Source: an uncultured Woeseia sp.
Lineage (GTDB): Bacteria > Pseudomonadota > Gammaproteobacteria > Steroidobacterales > Woeseiaceae
Reading direction: 5' to 3'
Assembly (NCBI GenBank): GCA_937925605.1
Contig: CALALV010000120.1
Coordinates: forward strand, 1-11,892
Length of the DNA: 11,892 nucleotides
Every line of letters begins with the position of its first letter. Position 1 is the first letter of the stretch. The notes under the pieces were generated by a model. The model saw only the letters and a list, made by a program, of their open reading frames with translations. It had not been told where the DNA came from and ran no database searches. A program made the translations under genes and the position numbers. Positions 1 to 6,869 of this stretch are shown here, piece after piece.

Positions 1-1185
1 CACCACCTTCACGCCGGAGGCGGTAGGGAACTGTGCGGCGAGCTGCCCGACGAGCCACAGGATCAGCATCGCGAGCGGCACGAGGTACCAGGCCATGCGG
101 GCGAGATCGAAGGTCTCGACCATCCACATGTTCAGCCCGACGGCGAGCAGCGCACCCAGCACGATGCCGACCGACGTGACGAGGAAGTTCTCGAGCATGA
201 AGTAGCGCAGGATCGCGGCGCGACTCGCCCCCAGCGCGCGCCGCGTGCCGATCTGCCGCGTGCGCCGGCTGACGTTGAAACTCGCGAGGCCCACGATGCC
301 GAGCCCGGTGATCACGGTCAGCAGCGTCGCAACGAAGCTCAGCAGGCGGATGAGCGCCGCGTCGCCGAGATAGCTGCGCTGCCGGGTTTCGGTCATGGTC
401 TGCAGGCCGTCGACGATGCGCTCCCGGCTGGCTCCGGCGAGCGTCTCTTCGATCACCGGCATCAGCGCATCGCGCCGGCCCGGCTCGGCCCTGACGACGT
501 AGCGCGCAAATTCCGAGTCGCGGATCTGCGGGACCAGCATGGAGCGCTCGACGCCGTCCCAGCCGTTCCACGGCGCCTGCAGGCGCTCGACGATGCCGAC
601 GATCTGCACCGGGTCGTTGTCGTTGATGTACAGGGTTTGGCCGAGTGCCGCGCTGCCGCCTTCCGGAAACAGCGTGTCGGCGAGCGCCTGGGTCACGATG
701 CCGAGTGGCGGCCAGCGATTGCTGGCGGGATCGCTGAAAGCCACTTCGTCCGGTCGGAAATTGCGGCCCGCGACGAGGTTCAGCCCGAAGGTGTCGACCG
801 CGTGCTCGTCACTGAAGTAGATGGCGACGCCGGTGCCGCTGTGCTGCTGCCCGGGTTCGAGCGACACGGACATGGACCAGCCGCCGTTGCGCAGCGGCAC
901 CGAGTTCGTATTGAACGCGGCGACCACGCCCGGCGTAGAGCGAATCCGTTCCAGGTCGGCGCGGATCAGCTCGCGGTTGTCGGCGCCGTCGATGAACGTG
1001 TTGCTCGCCAGGTAGAAAATGTTGTCCTCGTCGACGCCGCTCGGGCGCGCCATCCGCTGCGTGCGTTCCTGGATGATCGCGATCGCGTTGACGATGATCG
1101 CCATCGTCACGGCGATCTGCAGGACGATGAGCACGTAGCTCGACTTGCTGCGCGTGAGCGAGCGCCAGATAGGTCCGAATTCCAT
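1..1185 (-). CDS. MacB/FtsX-type ABC transporter permease (second permease of the cassette, C-terminus cut off)
   Basis: This is an inner-membrane permease subunit of a tripartite ABC exporter. The ATG at 1183-1185 is preceded by AGGGGAG 8 bases upstream, and 395 codons are open to the window edge. The layout is that of the MacB_PCD plus FtsX family: one N-terminal membrane helix (about residues 15-40, SSYVLIVLQIAVTMAII), a large periplasmic domain (to about residue 270), then three C-terminal helices. After the second helix comes the charged RRTRQIGTRRALGAS stretch, the cytoplasmic coupling segment conserved in FtsX permeases. The last visible residues (QFPTASGVKVV) lie just after the fourth helix, so only about 10-25 residues should be missing. 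The gene starts 18 bases after the stop of the other permease and is clearly co-transcribed with it. The two permeases differ in sequence, which suggests a heterodimer. The substrate cannot be told from sequence. Confidence 0.9.
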   Translation of the reverse strand, partial: MEFGPIWRSLTRSKSSYVLIVLQIAVTMAIIVNAIAIIQERTQRMARPSGVDEDNIFYLASNTFIDGADNRELIRADLERIRSTPGVVAAFNTNSVPLRNGGWSMSVSLEPGQQHSGTGVAIYFSDEHAVDTFGLNLVAGRNFRPDEVAFSDPASNRWPPLGIVTQALADTLFPEGGSAALGQTLYINDNDPVQIVGIVERLQAPWNGWDGVERSMLVPQIRDSEFARYVVRAEPGRRDALMPVIEETLAGASRERIVDGLQTMTETRQRSYLGDAALIRLLSFVATLLTVITGLGIVGLASFNVSRRTRQIGTRRALGASRAAILRYFMLENFLVTSVGIVLGALLAVGLNMWMVETFDLARMAWYLVPLAMLILWLVGQLAAQFPTASGVKVV

Positions 1186-1203
1186 GCGTGATGCTCCCCT
1201 GCC

Positions 1204-2523
1204 CTACAGCGTTTTCAGCTGGCTTGCCGGCTGGATCGCGCAGGCCCGCCAGGTCGGGTAGAAGGCGGCGGCGAGCGCCGAGACGATCGCGAGCGCGACC
1301 GCCGCACCGACCATCACCCAGTCCATGCGTGCCAGCTTGTCGATGAAGTCGAGACCGCGGTACAGCACGCGTATGCCCTGCAGGCCGCACCAGGTCAGCA
1401 GCACGCCGAGTACGCCGCCGGACAGCCCGATCAGGCCGGCCTCGATGATGTACTGCGTGAATACCGCCCGGCGCGAGGCGCCGAGCGCGCGGCGCAGGCC
1501 GATGTCGCCCGAGCGACGGGTGACCTTGGCGAGCAGCAGTCCGACCGTGTTCAACAGGCAGACGACGAGGAACAGCACCGCCAGCACCAGCATGATATTG
1601 ACGCTGTCGTCGACGACCTCCTGGTAGGCGAGGTGCTCGTTGACGTTGCGCAGGCGGTTGTTCAGCGGCCGCGGGAAACGGCCGAGCGCTTTCTGCGATT
1701 CCACGTAGCCGTCCAGGAAAGCCATGTAGGCGTCGCGCGCCGCGCGGTCCTCGAGTTCGACCCAGAACTGCATCCAGACGCACTCGGAATTCACGAAGGC
1801 CTCCCAGCCGCCTTCCGGGACCGGCTTCCAGCAGTTGGTGTTGCCGCTGTTGTACACCTCGCGAGCGATGGTCGTCGTGAACGGCAGGAACAGCGCCTCG
1901 ACGTCGTTGAAGGCGCCGGTCGTGACGTCGTAGAACTTCGGCACCGGCATCCAGTCGTCGATGACGCCGGTCACCCGCCACAGCTCGCCGTTCATGCGCA
2001 ACTGCCGCCCTACCGGGTTTTCGCCACCGAACAGCTGTTCGTTCAGTTCGCGGCCGAGGACGACGACCGGCTCCGCGTTGTCGTCGGCGAGTCGGTCCCA
2101 CGGCCCGCCGTACAGGAACGGCACGTCGAACATCGCGAAGAAATCGCGACTCGTGCTGCGCGCGTCGGCCTCGAACGGGCGCGCATCGTCGCCTTCGGGC
2201 TGGATCACCCAGCTCGAGCGGTACATGACGGCCTGGCGCCTGGCCTCGCCGGCCGCCAGCAGCGCCGTGGCATCCAGGTAGGTGACCTGGTCCGGCGGAT
2301 CGTTCGGCTCGTTCGCCGGCGAGTTCGGGTCCCAGCTGTCGAGCTGCACGTAATGCAGCTGCGACGACTTCTGCGGAATCGGGTCGCCGCTCATCACGTA
2401 GTGCACCGTGACGATCGTCATGCAGGCACCGATGCCGATCGCGATCGCGAGCGTCATCAGGCTGCTCAGCACCGGGTTCTGCCGGATCGACAGCACGCCC
2501 AGCTTCAGGTAGTAGCGCAGCAT
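1204..2523 (-). CDS. MacB/FtsX-type ABC transporter permease (first permease)
   Basis: A 439-residue inner-membrane permease of the MacB/FtsX family, without a fused ATPase domain. Helices can be seen at about residues 20-43, 308-332, 357-379 and 404-424. The large periplasmic MacB_PCD-type domain lies between the first two, with family-like stretches such as FFAMFDVPFLYGGPW and VVVLGRELNEQLFGGENPVG. The segment SGDIGLRRALGASRRAVF at about 338-355 is the FtsX cytoplasmic loop that contacts the ATPase. The protein ends in a short PTWRACAIQPASQLKTL tail typical of the family. The ATG at 2521-2523 has GAGGGG about 8 bases upstream and lies 11 bases after the ATPase stop. With the ATPase, fusion protein and second permease it forms a complete exporter set. 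The role could be macrolide-, peptide- or lipid-like efflux; the sequence does not decide. Confidence 0.93.
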   Translation of the reverse strand: MLRYYLKLGVLSIRQNPVLSSLMTLAIAIGIGACMTIVTVHYVMSGDPIPQKSSQLHYVQLDSWDPNSPANEPNDPPDQVTYLDATALLAAGEARRQAVMYRSSWVIQPEGDDARPFEADARSTSRDFFAMFDVPFLYGGPWDRLADDNAEPVVVLGRELNEQLFGGENPVGRQLRMNGELWRVTGVIDDWMPVPKFYDVTTGAFNDVEALFLPFTTTIAREVYNSGNTNCWKPVPEGGWEAFVNSECVWMQFWVELEDRAARDAYMAFLDGYVESQKALGRFPRPLNNRLRNVNEHLAYQEVVDDSVNIMLVLAVLFLVVCLLNTVGLLLAKVTRRSGDIGLRRALGASRRAVFTQYIIEAGLIGLSGGVLGVLLTWCGLQGIRVLYRGLDFIDKLARMDWVMVGAAVALAIVSALAAAFYPTWRACAIQPASQLKTL

Positions 2524-2534
2524 TGCGGCGCCCC

Positions 2535-3236
2535 TCAGCCGCCGGCCGCGGCCGCGAGCCCGAGCGGTGCCTGGTCCTCGACGATCTGCCCGTCGCGCAC
2601 GTGTATGTTGCGGTCGGCGCGGCTGGCCAGCGCCGGCTCGTGCGTGACCATGATGATGGTCGTGCCCTTCGCGTTGATCTCGGCCAGCAGGTCCATCACG
2701 CTCCCCGCCATCTGCGAGTCGAGGTTACCGGTCGGCTCGTCCGCGAGCAGGAAGCGCGGCTCGCCGGCCAGCGCCCGGGCGATGGCGACGCGCTGCTGCT
2801 GCCCGCCGGAAAGCTGCGCCGGCAGGTGCTTGCGCCGCGAGCCGAGCCCCACGACGTCGAGGACGCGCGCAATGCGCTCGCTGCGCTCCTTCGCGCCGAA
2901 ACCGCGGTAGCGCAGCGGCACGTCGACGTTGTCGAACACGTCCAACTCCGGGATCAGGTTGAAGCTCTGGAAAATGAAGCCGATTTTCTCGTTGCGCAGG
3001 CGTGAGCGCGCGCGATCGTCGAGTTGCGACACGTCGCGCCCGTCGAGCTCGTAGCGACCCCGGGAGGCTTCCTCGAGCAGCCCGGCGATGTTCAGGAAGG
3101 TCGACTTGCCCGAGCCCGACGGCCCGGTGACCGCGACGAATTCGCCCTCGGCGACCTCGAGCGAGAAATCGCGCAGCGCATGGGTCTCGACGGTTTCCGT
3201 GCGATAGATCTTCGACAGGTTCTGCATGCTCAGCAT
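2535..3236 (-). CDS. ABC transporter ATP-binding protein (MacB/LolD type)
   Basis: A 233-residue cytoplasmic ATPase that powers the adjacent permease pair. All nucleotide-binding motifs are intact: Walker A GPSGSGKST (38-46), Q-loop Q90, signature LSGGQQQR (142-149), Walker B FLLADE (162-167) followed by PTGNLDS, and switch histidine H199 in MVTHE. The PTGNLDS D-loop region and overall length are those of the LolD/MacB/FtsE group of ABC ATPases that work with FtsX-type permeases. The chosen ATG (3234-3236) has GGAGAG four bases upstream; a second in-frame ATG three codons later is possible. The gene lies 27 bases after the fusion protein stop and 11 bases before the first permease, so the four genes are one unit. 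The C-terminal Ala/Gly stretch after residue 222 is a dispensable-looking tail. Confidence 0.96.
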   Translation of the reverse strand: MLSMQNLSKIYRTETVETHALRDFSLEVAEGEFVAVTGPSGSGKSTFLNIAGLLEEASRGRYELDGRDVSQLDDRARSRLRNEKIGFIFQSFNLIPELDVFDNVDVPLRYRGFGAKERSERIARVLDVVGLGSRRKHLPAQLSGGQQQRVAIARALAGEPRFLLADEPTGNLDSQMAGSVMDLLAEINAKGTTIIMVTHEPALASRADRNIHVRDGQIVEDQAPLGLAAAAGG

Positions 3237-3263
3237 TGTTCTCTCCAGGCGGCCGCGACGGCC

Positions 3264-4541
3264 TCAGTCTGTTATCAGCACCGCGTCGGCGCCGCGGAAC
3301 GGGTCGATACTCGAAATGATCACGCGCTCGCCCTCGGCGAGCCCGTCCTCGATCTGCACCGCGGCAAGGCTGCGCGCGCCGACGCGGATCGGCCGGCGCA
3401 GCGCCAGTCCGTCGCCGTCGAGCACGTAGGCGACCTGGCCGCCGCCGGAGTCGAGAAACTGGCCGCGCGGCAGCATCAGCACGTCGGGATACTCGCGCAG
3501 CAGGATGCGGGTCGTGAGCTGCTGGTTCTGGCGGATGCCGGGCGGCATCGCGTCCACGAAGCGGATCCGGCTGCTGACCTGGTTGCCGACCACTTCCGGT
3601 GACACGGCCGCGACCTGCGCCGCGTACAGCTCGCCACCCGCACGGACCTCGGCGGTCATGCCGGGCAGCAGGTCGTCGGCGTAGGATTCGGGTATCAGGG
3701 CCTCGACCTCGAAGCGCGAAAGGTCGACGACCGCCATGACCGGCGTATCGCGGGTCACCGCGGCCTTCTGCTGGACCAGCAGGTCGCCGACGATGCCGCT
3801 GACCGGCGAACGGATCGCCAGCCCGTCGACCTGCCGCTCGAGCTCGGCGAGTCTCAGGCGCTGCCGCTCCAGGGCCAGCTCGGCGGCACGCAGTTCGAAG
3901 GCCAGCCGCTCGGCGAACAGCTCGGCGTCGGCGACCGCGTGCCGGTGCGCGAGCTCCGCGTTGCGCAGGTCGTCCTGCGCCTTCTCGTAGTCGAGCACCG
4001 AGATGACCTTGACCGCGTTGGCCTCGTCGGCCCGGCGTTTCTCGCGCTTCGCCGCGACCAGCCGCACGTCGGCCAGGTCGGCTTCCTTGCGCTTCTCGAG
4101 CGCGAGCTGGCGCGACTCGATGCGCTGGCGCTCGAGCTCTACGCCCTGCTGCTCGTAGGTGGCCCGCGCCTGTTCCAGCTCGCTCTCGAGTTCCGGGCTG
4201 TCGATGCGGGCGAGCACCTGGCCTTCGTCGACGGCGGCGCCGGCGGTGACCGCGAGCGTGATCGTGCCGGGCGCGGGCGCGTACAGCGTCGGCCGTACCG
4301 CCGCCACGACGCGCCCCTGCACCGAGACGTCGCGGACGAGATCGCCCCGCGTCACGCTGGCGATCCGCAGGCGCTCGGCCGGCACGCTGACGCTCGCGTT
4401 GATCCAGCGCTCGACGGCCGGTACCGCGAGCCAGGTTGCCGCGAGCAGCGCGACCAGCGCGGCGCCGCCGATGACCGGCAGCGGCAGGCGGCGGCGCGGC
4501 TCGAGGGCGACGTCCTGGCCGGATGTGTCTGCGATTTTCAG
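3264..4541 (-). CDS. Periplasmic membrane fusion protein (HlyD/MacA-like), probable CTG start
   Basis: This is the adaptor linking the inner-membrane permeases to an outer-membrane channel. From the proposed start it is 425 residues: a short basic cytoplasmic end (PRRR), a membrane anchor at about 22-40 (PVIGGAALVALLAATWLAV), a first half lipoyl-like segment (about 90-115, PGTITLAVTAGAAVDEGQVLARI split around it), a long alpha-hairpin coiled coil at about 117-237 rich in Glu, Arg, Ala and Leu, the second lipoyl half around IRSPVSGIVG (243-252), then beta-barrel domains. The first GTG in frame (4383-4385) lies after the anchor and would lose it. Upstream of that no ATG, GTG or TTG occurs before the in-frame TGA at 4587-4589. 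CTG at 4539-4541 has GAGGGG five bases upstream, so I chose it. A sequencing indel joining another start is the alternative. No outer-membrane channel gene is visible in the window. Confidence 0.88.
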   Translation of the reverse strand: MKIADTSGQDVALEPRRRLPLPVIGGAALVALLAATWLAVPAVERWINASVSVPAERLRIASVTRGDLVRDVSVQGRVVAAVRPTLYAPAPGTITLAVTAGAAVDEGQVLARIDSPELESELEQARATYEQQGVELERQRIESRQLALEKRKEADLADVRLVAAKREKRRADEANAVKVISVLDYEKAQDDLRNAELAHRHAVADAELFAERLAFELRAAELALERQRLRLAELERQVDGLAIRSPVSGIVGDLLVQQKAAVTRDTPVMAVVDLSRFEVEALIPESYADDLLPGMTAEVRAGGELYAAQVAAVSPEVVGNQVSSRIRFVDAMPPGIRQNQQLTTRILLREYPDVLMLPRGQFLDSGGGQVAYVLDGDGLALRRPIRVGARSLAAVQIEDGLAEGERVIISSIDPFRGADAVLITD

Positions 4542-4546
4542 AGCTG

Positions 4547-4552
4547 CCCCTC
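4547..4552 (-). promoter_or_regulatory. Ribosome-binding site supporting the CTG start of the fusion protein
   Basis: On the minus strand this reads GAGGGG, five bases before the CTG at 4539-4541. It is the only purine-rich Shine-Dalgarno match near the start of that open frame and is the main reason for the chosen start. Confidence 0.55.
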
Positions 4553-4556
4553 GCGC

Positions 4557-4571
4557 GGGGCGCGACGCCCC
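4557..4571 (-). repeat. Perfect GC hairpin ahead of the fusion protein ribosome-binding site
   Basis: The minus strand reads GGGGCG-TCG-CGCCCC, a six-pair all-GC stem with a three-base loop, ending four bases upstream of the GAGGGG ribosome-binding site. It has no following T-tract, so it is not a standard terminator. It could slow or protect the transcript, or modulate initiation at the export cassette; this is inference. Confidence 0.4.
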
Positions 4572-4649
4572 GTCAGTCGTTGTTGCTCATCAGATGCACG
4601 ACGGGGGAAAAACGTTGTATCGAGGATGCGCGACCGGCAGGCGCCCGGC

Positions 4650-5078
4650 TCAGGGCCGGACGGAGAGGAGCGGATCGCCCGCCGCGCGCTCGGCCAGCGC
4701 GGGCGTGGCGTCGCGTACCGCGAGGCTCCGCAGTTGGCCGGCGCCGTCCAGGCTCATCAGCCAGGGGTGCCAGGCATCCTCCGCGCTGCGCCGGTAGTGC
4801 CCGGACACCTGCCAGCCGTCCGCGGTCGGATAGATGTAGACCTTGCCAACCTTGCGGTCCGGGGCCAGCGGGTCGACGATGTCGAGCGCTCCGCCGTCCG
4901 GCGCGATGCGCTCTCTGAGCAGTTGCCTGGCACTCGCGACCACCTGTTCCTCGAGCGCGCGCTGCTGGCGCGGCGCCGGGTCGGTCGCAATGCGGTAGGC
5001 CGCGAATGCGAGCGCGAGCCCGAAGCCGAACGCGACGACGAGTCGCAGGACGCGGTGCTTGCCGGTAGCTGCGGTCAC
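4650..5078 (-). CDS. Conserved-looking membrane-anchored protein of unknown function
   Basis: I do not recognise this 142-residue protein. It has a short basic start (GKHRVLR), one membrane segment at about residues 11-28 (LRLVVAFGFGLALAFAAY), and a soluble domain that should face the periplasm. The middle holds an alternating beta-like stretch KVYIYPTADGWQVSGHYRR (78-97) followed by a Trp-rich piece (DAWHPWLMSL). The GTG at 5076-5078 lies only three bases after the queE stop with no strong ribosome-binding site, so translation probably depends on coupling to queE. It separates the queuosine genes from the export cassette, with 108 bases to the fusion protein start. Its codon use matches its neighbours. 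Nothing seen points to an enzyme active site. Confidence 0.75.
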   Translation of the reverse strand: MTAATGKHRVLRLVVAFGFGLALAFAAYRIATDPAPRQQRALEEQVVASARQLLRERIAPDGGALDIVDPLAPDRKVGKVYIYPTADGWQVSGHYRRSAEDAWHPWLMSLDGAGQLRSLAVRDATPALAERAAGDPLLSVRP

Positions 5079-5081
5079 GGC

Positions 5082-5723
5082 TCAGGCGATGCCGATCAGC
5101 TTGTGGGTCTGCAGCGAGAGCTGCCACTGCGGATGTGCCAGGCAATACCGCACCGCGGCCTCGGTATGCGCAGCGCGCCCGGCATCGTCCAGCGGCTGCA
5201 GGTAGAAGTGCCGGAAGTCGAGCGCCGCGAACCGCTCCGGCTGCGCTTCCTCCTCGCGTTGCGGATAGACCAGCTTGAGCTCGTCGCCGCGGGTCAGCAC
5301 CAGCTTTGCGGCTGCCTTCGGGCTCACGCAGACCCAGTCGATCCCCGCGGGCGCCGGCAAGGTGCCGTTCGTCTCGATGGCGATTTCGAAGCCAGCCTCG
5401 TGCAGCGCGGCGATTGCAGCGTCGTCGAGCTGCAGGAGCGGCTCGCCGCCGGTGCAGACGACGTAGGGCCGGCCGCCGGCCCCGGCAGGCCAGGCCTTGC
5501 CGACGGCCGCTGCCAGCGCGGCCGCGTCCGGGAAGCGACCGCCGCCTTCGCCGTCGGTGCCGACGAAGTCCGTGTCGCAGAAGCGGCAGACCGCGGCCGC
5601 CCGGTCGCGTTCGCGCCCGCTCCACAGGTTGCAACCGGTGAAACGCAGGAACACGGCCGGGCGGCCGCTGCGGGCGCCCTCGCCCTGCAGCGTGTAATAC
5701 ATTTCCTTTACGGCGTAACTCAC
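5082..5723 (-). CDS. queE: 7-carboxy-7-deazaguanine synthase (radical SAM)
   Basis: QueE converts 6-carboxytetrahydropterin to 7-carboxy-7-deazaguanine, the substrate of QueC, in queuosine synthesis. From the chosen GTG (5721-5723) the protein has 213 residues, beginning MSYAVKEMYYTLQGEG, which matches the usual QueE N-terminus. The iron-sulphur cysteines are C31, C46 and C49, spaced CX14CX2C. This is the variant known from Burkholderia multivorans QueE, rather than the canonical CX3CX2C of radical SAM enzymes. The SAM-binding TGGEP is at 91-95 and ETNGT at 117-121. A longer open frame runs upstream to 5792, but that part is Arg-rich and is the shadow of queC. The start GTG overlaps the queC stop TGA as GTGA, indicating translational coupling. 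QueD, the preceding enzyme, is not in the window. Confidence 0.96.
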   Translation of the reverse strand: MSYAVKEMYYTLQGEGARSGRPAVFLRFTGCNLWSGRERDRAAAVCRFCDTDFVGTDGEGGGRFPDAAALAAAVGKAWPAGAGGRPYVVCTGGEPLLQLDDAAIAALHEAGFEIAIETNGTLPAPAGIDWVCVSPKAAAKLVLTRGDELKLVYPQREEEAQPERFAALDFRHFYLQPLDDAGRAAHTEAAVRYCLAHPQWQLSLQTHKLIGIA

Positions 5724-6403
5724 GCGGCCACCAGCGGGTCTTCGATGCCGGCCTCCGCGAATCCGCGCGCGCGCAGCACGCAGGCGGGGCAACTGCCGCA
5801 GGGCGGCCGCCTACCGTTGTAGCAGGTATGCGTCAGCGCCATCGCGCCGAGCGCGCCGCAGTCGCGCGCGAGCAGCACCGTTTCGCGCTTCGACAGGTGC
5901 ATCAGGGGCGTGTGCACGACGAACTCGCGCTCCATGCCGAGCCTGAGCGCCTGCTGCAACGCGGCGATCGTGGCCGCGCGGCAGTCGGGGTAGCCGCTGT
6001 AGTCGGTCTGCGCGACGCCGGTCACGAGATGCCGGATGTCGTGTTGCCAGGCCTGCGCCGCCGCGAGCGTCAGGAACAGCAGGTTGCGGCCCGGCACGAA
6101 GGAGTTGGGCAATCCGCCGTCGCCCGGCATCTCCGTCTGCACGGCGAGTGTCTCGTCCGTCAGCGAATTGCCGCCCAGCGCGGCGAGCGACGCGACCGGC
6201 AGGATCCGGTGCGGCACCCCGGCCGCCTTCGCGATAGCCCTGGCGCAGTCGATCTCGATGCGATGCCGCTGCCCGTAGTCGAAGGTCAGCGCGCGGACGC
6301 CGCGGAAGCGGCCCAGCGCCCAGTACAGGCAGGTCGTCGAGTCCTGCCCTCCGGACAGCACGACGAGCGCGTCCTCGTCGCGGTTGGCTGCCTGCCCGTT
6401 CAC
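5720..6403 (-). CDS. queC: 7-cyano-7-deazaguanine (preQ0) synthase
   Basis: QueC is the ATP-dependent enzyme that turns 7-carboxy-7-deazaguanine into preQ0 in the cytoplasm. The 227-residue product has the PP-loop SGGQDSTT (17-24), the DYGQRHRIE segment (42-50), the FVPGRN motif (102-107) and the zinc site C194, C202, C205, C208 (CX7CX2CX2C) close to the end, with the usual family length. The GTG at 6401-6403 was chosen because it comes one base after the upstream stop and gives a normal N-terminus. The open frame continues upstream to 6964, but that stretch is Ser/Thr/Arg-rich and shadows the zinc-ribbon gene. There is no clear ribosome-binding site, so coupling to the upstream gene is likely. 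It overlaps queE by four bases. Confidence 0.97.
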   Translation of the reverse strand: MNGQAANRDEDALVVLSGGQDSTTCLYWALGRFRGVRALTFDYGQRHRIEIDCARAIAKAAGVPHRILPVASLAALGGNSLTDETLAVQTEMPGDGGLPNSFVPGRNLLFLTLAAAQAWQHDIRHLVTGVAQTDYSGYPDCRAATIAALQQALRLGMEREFVVHTPLMHLSKRETVLLARDCGALGAMALTHTCYNGRRPPCGSCPACVLRARGFAEAGIEDPLVAA

Positions 6404-6404
6404 G

Positions 6405-6767
6405 TCAGCGAAACAGGTCTTCGGCGGCCCGCCGCGCCGCGTCATCCCCGTCGTCGGCGCCGGCGTCGTCGTCGCCGAACAGCGCGGCCAGCTGGCGCTC
6501 GGCCCGTGCCGCGTGGCCGGCGCCGCCGCTGTCGAAACGGCCGGCGGCCGGCTCGAACCAGTCACAGAAGTTCGGCTTTTCCTTGTCCTTGACCTCCTCG
6601 GCGTCGTCTTCACGGCACTGCTTCGGCACTTGCCGGTCGAAGTGGGTGCACATGCGGCAGGCATGCAGGTAATGCGCGCAGTCCGGACACTGGTCCTGGC
6701 GCGACAGGGGCAGTGACAGCTCGGCGAGCGACCTGCCGCAACGGTAACACTGCAATTCGGCGGACAC
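6405..6767 (-). CDS. Small cysteine-rich zinc-ribbon protein, first gene of the queC run
   Basis: A 120-residue, probably cytoplasmic, metal-binding protein. Eight cysteines fall in the first 70 residues: C7 and C10 (CYRC), C27 and C30 (CPDC), C37 and C40 (CRMC), C51 and C68. The ending NFCDWFEP (66-73) is a pattern I associate with small uncharacterised zinc-ribbon proteins of proteobacteria; no function is established that I can name. After residue 75 the chain becomes Ala/Asp/Gly-rich and acidic (GDDDAGADDGDDAARR), likely disordered. The GTG at 6765-6767 has GGAG six bases upstream, and a perfect -10 box lies about 30 bases further up. It is one base ahead of queC, so it is translated together with it. 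A role in tRNA modification or metal delivery is only a guess from context. Confidence 0.85.
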   Translation of the reverse strand: MSAELQCYRCGRSLAELSLPLSRQDQCPDCAHYLHACRMCTHFDRQVPKQCREDDAEEVKDKEKPNFCDWFEPAAGRFDSGGAGHAARAERQLAALFGDDDAGADDGDDAARRAAEDLFR

Positions 6768-6796
6768 GCCGTGCTCCGGGCGGGAATGGAACGCGA

Positions 6797-6802
6797 ATTA
6801 TA
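6797..6802 (-). promoter_or_regulatory. Perfect -10 box (TATAAT) of the zinc-ribbon/queC operon
   Basis: The minus strand reads GGGTATAATTC. Transcription would start near 6790, leaving an untranslated leader of roughly 20-25 bases before the GTG. No good -35 match is present at 16-18 bases (GGACCG at 17). The promoter is therefore either activator-dependent or weak. One arm of the inverted repeat at 6821-6843 lies where the -35 should be. Confidence 0.6.
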
Positions 6803-6820
6803 CCCGCCGCGGTCGCGCGC

Positions 6821-6843
6821 GGTCCGGGTGGAGAAATCGGACC
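6821..6843. repeat. Inverted repeat GGTCCG-N11-CGGACC between divergent genes
   Basis: Two perfect six-base arms are separated by 11 bases, inside the 102-base region between the queC operon and the lipoprotein gene. The left arm coincides with the -35 position of the TATAAT promoter. It may be an operator for either gene, or a leader hairpin of the lipoprotein transcript. The arms are short and GC-rich, so chance cannot be excluded. Confidence 0.35.
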
Positions 6844-6869
6844 TGAGCAGAGGTACAGTGCGTACGACG

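Noticed and set aside
809..2101. 430-codon minus-strand open frame across the two permease genes
   Set aside because: Arg-rich frame-shifted shadow of both permeases, which are themselves clear MacB/FtsX proteins.
4573..4590. Five-codon ORF (MSNND) just upstream of the GC hairpin and fusion protein
   Set aside because: Considered as an attenuator leader or displaced start, but it has no ribosome-binding site and no run of regulatory codons. It is kept only as a possible clue to an indel.
4573..5634. 353-codon minus-strand open frame
   Set aside because: Shadow of queE and the 142-residue gene in another frame, extremely rich in Arg and Ala.
3939..5822. 627-codon plus-strand open frame
   Set aside because: Antisense to the fusion protein, the anchored protein and queE; composition is that of a shadow.
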